Positions 58,010-64,000 of a stretch of DNA of 64,000 bases are shown here, piece by piece. Location: assembly GCF_019097595.1 (NCBI RefSeq), contig NC_080713.1, positions 6,466,199 to 6,530,198 of the forward strand, written 5' to 3'. A program made the translations under genes and the position numbers. The number at the start of each line of letters is the position of its first letter. Position 1 is the first letter of the stretch. A model generated the notes under the pieces. That model did no database searches. It was not told the origin of the DNA and saw only the letters and a list, made by a program, of their open reading frames with translations. This DNA comes from Hemibagrus wyckioides (taxonomy: Eukaryota; Chordata; Actinopteri; Siluriformes; Bagridae).

Positions 58010-58480
58010 CACCTTTCTACACTTTATTAGGAAGACCACACCAAACTGCTGACGACTTTGCTTCTCTCTCAGAGCAGCTGTGTCTTTGTGATGGATTTCA
58101 CAAGGTGTTCAAAACATTCCTTTGAGATCCTGGTCCATGTTGACATGATGCCATCACATAATTGCTGCAAATTTGTCAGCTAGACAATCCTGCTGTGAAT
58201 CTCCTGTTCTATCCATCCCAAAGGTGCAGTATTGGGATTCAGATCCGGTGATGAAAGAAGAGCACACGTTTGAGATGACTTGTCCTTGTGCATGATCATA
58301 CTGGAAATAACCATTAGAGGATGGATAAATTGTGTCCATAAAGCGATGCTCTGCTACAGTACTCAGACAGCCTGTGCCATTCAGAGATGCTCGACTGGTA
58401 ATAAGTAGCCCGGCGAGTGCTCTTTATATCCGGCGCACACCATTACACCACCACCACCAGCCTGAACTGTTGACACGTGG
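58010..58480 (-). mobile_element. Decayed Tc1-like element, C-terminal half
   Basis: The end CTACACTTTATTAGGAAGAC is the terminal repeat of the family seen at 28090. Further in are ACCATTAGAGGATGGATAAA, TTGTGTCCATAAAGCGATG, TACTCAGACAGCCTGTGCC and CACCATTACACCACCACCAC. The order matches the minus-strand transposase C-terminal half in this fish Tc1 family. The product frame is broken, and the N-terminal half is missing. Confidence 0.7.
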
Positions 58481-58554
58481 CAGTTATGTGTCTTTGCCCT
58501 CTTTTGTTCTTATTCACACACATGCATGCATTCACTTGTACGCCAAACACTCAC

Positions 58555-59345
58555 GCATGGTGAGCCGGGCTGAATAATCCACTGCAAAGGCATTGCTGAT
58601 GAGGTTATTTGTTTGAATGTCTGTCTAATTAGCAGAGGCAAGTGCAGGCAAACAAGTCTGCTTCCTTTTTTCCTCATCTAAAGCTCAAAGCCCTAACAGC
58701 TGTATTGTGTGCTGTGATAAGCTCCACATCATTACAACAGAATTTGTTATTACAGTACATACTCACATGCTGGTGACACCACCGAGCTCCTCATTTGTCT
58801 CCAGGAACAAGATACAGCCCAGTAGATCCTCTAATGGTTTAACTCAGCCATCATCTCTGTGGCACAGATGTCTCTATTATATCAGAACACTAATTAGTGA
58901 AATGTGGACTCAGGTGAAGGAAGTAATGAAAGGCCAATCTCTCTCATCTCTGGATCCACTCAAAGGTGTAATAAAGTCTTCCTGGTATATAACACCCTCT
59001 CACCCTGCAGTGGAAGGGGTCCTGCTGTTCGGACCATTTTGCCGGTGGGAGTTAATGCATTTCCTGAAATTCCTCCAACATCCGGCGATGATGAAGATAA
59101 GTTGTGGAGGTCAGTAGGTGTGCCCTGATTAGCATTTGCGCTGGTAGTAAGCACAGAAAATATGAATCTAGATGCCCAGGTGTGCTCGACTAGCCTGATT
59201 GAATTCCCTCCTGCTTTCATGGCCGCCACCACCACAGCTCACTTTTCATCTCAGCCTAATCTCATTATGATTTTATGGCCTCGGCCGCCTGGGGATCTGA
59301 GGCTTTAGGAGCGCATTGAGCTGCCAAATAGATTCCCTCAAGCAG
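58555..59345. other. Unique, GC-balanced stretch; candidate conserved non-coding DNA
   Basis: No recognised repeat in nearly 800 bp, unlike its surroundings. It contains cores such as TGTCTAATTAGCAGAGG, CACTAATTAGTGAAATG and CTCATTATGATTTTATGG. Three overlapping frames (58707-59117 plus, 58904-59128 plus, 58960-59235 minus) are open, which is usual for GC-balanced non-coding DNA; no domain or splice pattern is recognised. CACTAATTAGTG at about 58889-58900 is a perfect 12-bp palindrome with a homeodomain-type core. Function is inference. Confidence 0.3.

Positions 59346-59349
<4 letters not shown>

Positions 59350-59379
<30 letters not shown>
59350..59379. repeat. A30 homopolymer
   Basis: A long uninterrupted A run. 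No AATAAA lies just upstream and no retrocopy was recognised. Confidence 0.9.
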
Positions 59380-59381
<2 letters not shown>

Positions 59382-59384
59382 TAG

Positions 59385-60570
59385 AAACCAAATAACGGGG
59401 AAAATCCTGTACTCCTCTCCAGTTTCTACTTGATGGAGTTGTCCTTAGATTACTATTTGCTTTTGCTTTAGCTAGGGTTTTGATTTTATTTTTATTTTTT
59501 TCCCTTCTAATGGTTCTTGATCACAGTTGTCATTCTATAATGGTAGAACTTGGCTAAGGCTAATGACAGCCAATTAGCTGTAGCCTGGAGAGAGAGAGTG
59601 AGAGAGAGAGCGAGTTATTTATTAATATATCTCTCATCTGTGGGCTGTACAGTTTTCAGCTCACATCAGAGATGGCTATTAATGTGTGTTGAAGGATAAA
59701 ATGGATTGATTGTTATTAAATAATTAAGTGGGGGATCCTCCAGTTAATTCCAAACACCGTGGACACTCAGAAGACGGCCGTGGATTTAGCACTTAGCCTG
59801 TAAATAAATATAAGCAGCAATTATCTTGCTTTTGCATTCAGTCATGTGAGAATAAACTGCCTTTTTGAAGGAAATTGATTTCAGATGCAATCATTAAGAC
59901 GGATACAAACACTTTAAAATGCTTAAAGACATTAAAAAGCACTTTAAGTACCGGATGCAAAATCTCTGTGAATATACAAGGCAGCTTCCAAACACGAATT
60001 GTTATTGTGAAATTTTACTACATAAAAGTAAAGAAGCGGTTTATTTTGGTTAGGAATGCTCAAGGTTTCGGATGTGGAGAGAGAGAGAGAGAGAGAGCAA
60101 GAGAGAGAATAGGCTGAACATTTAATGGCTAAAATATTAAAATTGTAAATGATTTCTTTAGTATCCTTTGGTATCAGATGACAGTGATATGTATTTTTTT
60201 CCCCCCAAAGCAGTTCACTTTATATACACTGAAATTCTGAAAATAAATAAATAAATAAATAAATAAAAATCAGAAACAGAAAAACAGAAGGAAAATATGC
60301 TAAAAACACTTCTTTTTATTCAGTTTTTTTTTTTCACACACACAAATAAACACTAAAATTGTAAACATGAACTAATATAATAAATTATAAATGTAAGAAA
60401 ACTCTAACAAAAAAAAAATACCCCAAGAAAGTAAATAAATATAAAAATGTAAATAAAAAAATAAAAATAAATAAATAAGTAAATAAACTTTTTAATTATT
60501 TATTTGGTTGGTTGATTTTTTCCTAATAAATTTCCAAAACAAACAAAAGCAGCAACAACTATAATAATAC

Positions 60571-60630
<60 letters not shown>

Positions 60631-60935
60631 ATATTTATAAGTACATAATGTTATAATTTCTATAGAAGCAACTTGTATGGAGTTCAATACAAGTTGAAGC
60701 TCAAGCAGTTACAATGGATTTTGAAGAAGACAAAAAAAGCAATTTACAAAAGCAATTTCACTGATTTAAAATAAATAAATAAATGGATAATAGGTTTTAC
60801 TGTCAGCTCTACAGAACAGAACAACAATAGGACAAGAGCTTCTTTTCCTTTTCACCATTTCCCAACAACATTCAATGTCCTACTAATGAGAAACCCAGTG
60901 TAGAAGTAGTAGAGACAACAAACATTAGTGTCAAA
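59385..60935. other. AT-rich DNA with many simple repeats
   Basis: GA-type runs near 59589-59612 and 60078-60108, TAAA units near 60241-60268, A-rich TAAA stretch 60400-60490 and TAA units near 60566-60629. No gene recognised. Confidence 0.65.
60566..60629. repeat. (TAA)n microsatellite
   Basis: TAA units with a few CTA variants. Confidence 0.9.
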
Positions 60936-61289
60936 GTTCCAGAATGCAGTGCTCCTATACGCCACAGTTACACCGAGTTACAGCAGAGACTCCATTCGGG
61001 TTGGTTAGAAACCTAGGAGTTAATGAGAATGATGGCGGTATTAGCAGGATTTTGGAAGCTTCTCTGTTTGAGCAGGTTGAGGAAGTGAGAGTAAAAGGAT
61101 TAAGGTGTTGCTATCAGTGTATCACATTTATATACACCACTAACGATTTGATCACCACTTCAACATTCCTACAAGATGGATAAAACTGTAGAAGACAACC
61201 GCAAGTGCTTCAAACACATGAGATATTTTAGCACATCATGATATTATTTTTTTTAGATGTGATTCTTTTTTTAAGTCTGAGTAAATGTT

Positions 61290-62013
61290 TATCTTCTTGC
61301 ATAAAAAAACTCACTCCTCCTCAATCCTCACATTGATAACTGACTATAAATGGAGTGTTTCCTGAGCAAGTGCTAATAATTTTTTTCGCTTCTCCAGTGA
61401 GAGGCGGCTCCACCCTCGCTTCGCTTCTCTGGCTAATTTGGTGTTGACAGCAGCACGCCGCATTAGGGGCGGAAGACACTGTCCATCTGGCCGCAACACA
61501 TTCACGGGCTATTCTTGTCACAAGCAGGGTGAGCGTGGGGTGTGAGGACTGTCACATTTATTTCACCCTGGTTTTGGAATGTGGGATAACACACACACAC
61601 ATACATAAAGGCAGGAAATGGTGTGTAAAATAATCAGAGCTGCTTATTTAGGATGTTGATAGGTAAGCTGTGCATTAACATACGCCGTTTAGCATGTCAG
61701 CACCTCTTCACCGTGTCAGGGTGGATGAAGTTCGCATTTGTCGAGAACCATGAGTGGAAGAGACGCCTAAGTGCTCCAGACTTGCTGAGTGCAAGGATGT
61801 CTGGACAGGTATAAATATTAATCATGTCTATTGTGAGCGAAGGCTTTGTTCGGCTGACACTAGCAAAACATTCTAACTTTCCTGTACGCTTCTTGTGCCT
61901 GAGTGACACATTTGAACATTTTTTTTCCTCCTTTTCCTATCATCCTACTGCATAGGGTTGTCGATGGCTGCCAGCAAAGCTGTCAGGCTGTGAATATACT
62001 GCTGAGAACATGC

Positions 62014-62045
<32 letters not shown>

Positions 62046-62240
62046 GAGTGTGTGTGCTCATGGCGGCGGCAGTAACAGCAGATTGCTGCTCTGACTGACA
62101 GATTGGGGTATTAGTATTCAGATCCATGCCACTCCTTTGATATCTCGCCACCGTCAGCCGATGGGACTCTGCAACCATCCGCCACTCCCTCTTTCATCCA
62201 GCCATTTTCTTCCGCTCATCCGCCCACATTTCCCTGTCAT
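61290..62240. other. Unique, GC-richer stretch; candidate conserved non-coding DNA
   Basis: Apart from a (GT)n run at about 62012-62040 it holds no recognised repeat. The parts 61380-61560, 61680-61900 and 62055-62200 are complex and rich in CpG relative to the rest of the window. Frames on both strands lack a domain. It may hold cis-regulatory elements or a diverged exon; neither can be shown here. Confidence 0.25.
62012..62040. repeat. (GT)n microsatellite
   Basis: About 14 GT units. Confidence 0.95.
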
Positions 62241-62684
62241 CCCGCCTTCACCTTTTACAATATTTTACACCTGATTCTGTTTGTGGACATCTTGTTTGTG
62301 GAGTAGTGAGAGGACAATCGAATGCAAACATTCTGTAACACAAGCAACAGAGAGAGCAAGAAGGGAAATTGTGGAAAAAAATTCAGCATGCATGCAGGCT
62401 CAAGGATGTGGACAGAGAAAGAGAGAGAGAGAGAGAGGGTGAACATTTAATGGCTAAATTATCCCTCAGTATCAGCTGATAGTGAGAATCATCTCACTCA
62501 ATTTTTTTATTTATTTGTTTTTTTAAAGCAGTTCACTTTAAATACACTAAAATTCAGGAATAAATATTCAAAAATAAAAGACTAGAAGAAAAAATATGCT
62601 GAAAGCACAACTTTTTTCACTTAGTTAAACTCTTTCACACAGAGAAACAGTAAAAGTATATGTTTTATATAATATATAAAAGTT

Positions 62685-62985
62685 TGGGATCACTGGATCA
62701 CTTGCATATTTCAGCTTGATTTCAGCTACAGAGGAAGACTCCATCAGCCAATCCATCTTTTGGGAGATGCTCCAGGAAGCATGGAGTGAAATCTCATCAG
62801 ATTATCTTGAAAAATTGACAGCTAGAATGCGCAGGCTTTAATTGCTGCAAAAGGCAAAGTTTGAAGAAAACATTTATCAGTTCCATCAAAATCATTATTT
62901 CTAACTCTGTCAGCATGTCATGTTCTTTTGCTATATTTTTTATTCAGACTAATTTCCTTGGAAATCAATAAAATTTTAATTTAAA
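62685..62985 (+). mobile_element. Decayed Tc1-like C-terminal end
   Basis: Contains AGTTTGGGATCACTGGATC, then CTTTTGGGAGATGCTCCAGG, AAGCATGGAGTGAAATCTC and GACAGCTAGAATGCGCAGGC. Translated in one frame it reads FWEMLQEAWSEISSDYLEKL, fitting the C-terminal helix of Tc1 transposases. The rest of the enzyme is missing. The family differs from those at 35, 49, 54 and 58 kb. Confidence 0.5.
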
Positions 62986-62989
62986 CAAA

Positions 62990-63660
62990 CAAAAACAATA
63001 TTGAATAGCTCACTGGTTGCTAAAGCTAGGCCACATAGCTCCATGACCTACTTTAATCTGCTTTATACTATTGCACTACATCAGCATGTCTTTGATATTT
63101 CAGGATATATTTGTTGAGGTTAAGAGCACACATGGGGTTTTTTATTTATATACTTATTTAATTTTTTATTTTTATAATTATTAATATCTACTCTGCTTTA
63201 CCCTGCACAGTTCACACACACACACACACACATACACACACCCCCACACTCTTTTAGATCATGCCCAAGAAATCAGTCCTAGCATCACTTCTTCATACTA
63301 TGGTATGTATTATTACTGTGTTTTTGTTTTTTTTTTGAAAAACTTTTATTAGTATTTTTAGACCAGATCTGAAGATGACCTTCTGGTTAGGAACTTGCAC
63401 AGATTTAATCCTTTGTAAGGTTTGAGTACACACGTCATTATAATTTAAGAGCTTCATAGAAAAATGGTGAAGCAGAGCATGAACGTGTTTTAATACATCA
63501 AGCATATCAAAAATAAACTAATATTCTATAAACACTTAATATGTACAGTTCTTTATGTCTGTGTAGGTTTATACTCAGGGCTAGGAGCAATTGCTGGGTT
63601 TAAGGCTCAGACCCTACAAGTTTTAATATGAGTTTTACTACAGTAACCAGAATGCAGAGT
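62990..63660. other. Unassigned AT-rich DNA with (AC)n
   Basis: AC run at about 63213-63240. No gene recognised. Confidence 0.55.
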
Positions 63661-63664
63661 ATAA

Positions 63665-64000
63665 TACACCAATCAGCCATAACATTATGACCAGTTAAAG
63701 GTAAATTGAATAACACTGATTATCTCCTCATCATGGCACCTGTTAGTGGGTGGGATATATTATGCAGCAAGTGAAGATTTTGTCCTCAAAGTTGATGTGT
63801 TAGAAGCAGGAAAAATGGGCAAGTGTAAGGATTTGAGCGAGTTTGACAAGGGGCAAATTGTGATGGCTAGATGACTGGATCAGAGCATCTCCAAAACTGC
63901 AGCTCATGTGGGGTGTTCCTGGTCTGTAGTGGTCAGTATCTATCACATGGTCCAAGGAAGGAACAGTGGTGAACCGGCGACAGGGTCATGGGTGACCAAG
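63665..64000 (+). pseudogene. Tc1-like element, N-terminal part, cut by window end
   Basis: The terminal repeat begins TACACCAATCAGCCATAACA then TTATGACCAG. The transposase start region encodes [19 protein letters not shown], then a TGA stop at 63872-63874, and LDQSISKTAAHVGCSWSVVV, the first helix-turn-helix. In this family the stop position is normally Arg (CGA by memory), so it is a C-to-T change at a CpG. Downstream the YHMVQGRNSGEPATGSW part lies in the same frame or close to it but looks shortened. The element continues past 64000. It is of the same family as 54272-54758. Confidence 0.85.

Noticed and set aside
58707..59117. 136-codon forward frame as an exon
   Set aside because: Overlaps a second forward frame and a reverse frame, has no recognisable domain, and fits chance openness in GC-balanced DNA. 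Kept only as part of a candidate non-coding stretch.
59345..59385. Poly(A) tail of a processed retrocopy
   Set aside because: No AATAAA just before it, no coding homology upstream and no matching target duplication seen.
1..64000. Prokaryotic systems: operons, CRISPR arrays, phage or plasmid modules
   Set aside because: No coding density, no ribosome-binding sites, no direct-repeat and spacer pattern. The regular repeats are microsatellites, and the window is vertebrate in character.

Overview
This window looks like vertebrate nuclear DNA from a ray-finned fish. It is AT-rich, dense in microsatellites, and has no long open reading frame, operon, ribosome-binding-site pattern, CRISPR array or prokaryotic gene. 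The mobile-element content points to a teleost: many decayed Tc1-like DNA transposons, several tRNA-derived SINE families whose 3' tails resemble those of L2 and RTE LINEs, and one L2-type LINE 3' end. One SINE family (family A here) and the heavy Tc1 load resemble what I remember from catfishes (Siluriformes). That placement is inference and could not be searched.

No host exon, rRNA, functional tRNA or other RNA gene could be supported. Most open frames are short chance frames or frames through microsatellites. The only recognisable coding sequences are dead mobile-element genes: a Tc1 transposase missing its second and third catalytic residues (about 49.3-50.1 kb), the matching C-terminal half in another copy (35.3-35.5 kb), a C-terminal fragment with a mutated catalytic Glu (54.3-54.8 kb), an N-terminal fragment cut by the window end (63.7-64 kb), and a LINE reverse-transcriptase C-terminus (34.2-34.7 kb).

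Layout. 0-9 kb: unique AT-rich DNA with a family A SINE, a 393-bp element flanked by an 8-bp direct repeat (hAT-like), a compound AT/CTAA microsatellite, and one repeat nested inside another (7.5-8.4 kb). 10-24 kb: SINE copies of families A, B and C, a Tc1-derived element holding a nested repeat (13.3-14.3 kb), a second copy of that repeat (15.2-15.8 kb), and another Tc1 remnant (23.8-24.2 kb). 25-36 kb: duplicated TTTC microsatellites, SINE D, Tc1 remnants, a 26-bp tandem duplication, the L2-like LINE end, and a 543-bp Tc1 deletion derivative. 36-49 kb: SINE C copies, Tc1 and repeat E remnants, and long unique stretches. 49-58 kb: the best Tc1 element with clear terminal inverted repeats and TA duplications, SINE A, SINE D, a 578-bp TIR element, and a compound microsatellite hub (57.7-58.0 kb). 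58-64 kb: mostly unique, more GC-balanced DNA that may hold conserved non-coding elements, then two more Tc1 remnants.

Nothing here works together as a gene system. The window is best read as intergenic or intronic DNA shaped by mobile elements, with several unique stretches that could be cis-regulatory. No undescribed biological system is visible. The observations that most deserve checking are the complementary internal deletions in two Tc1 copies, inactivating changes that fit methyl-CpG decay, LINE-like tails shared by several SINE families, and the candidate conserved stretches.
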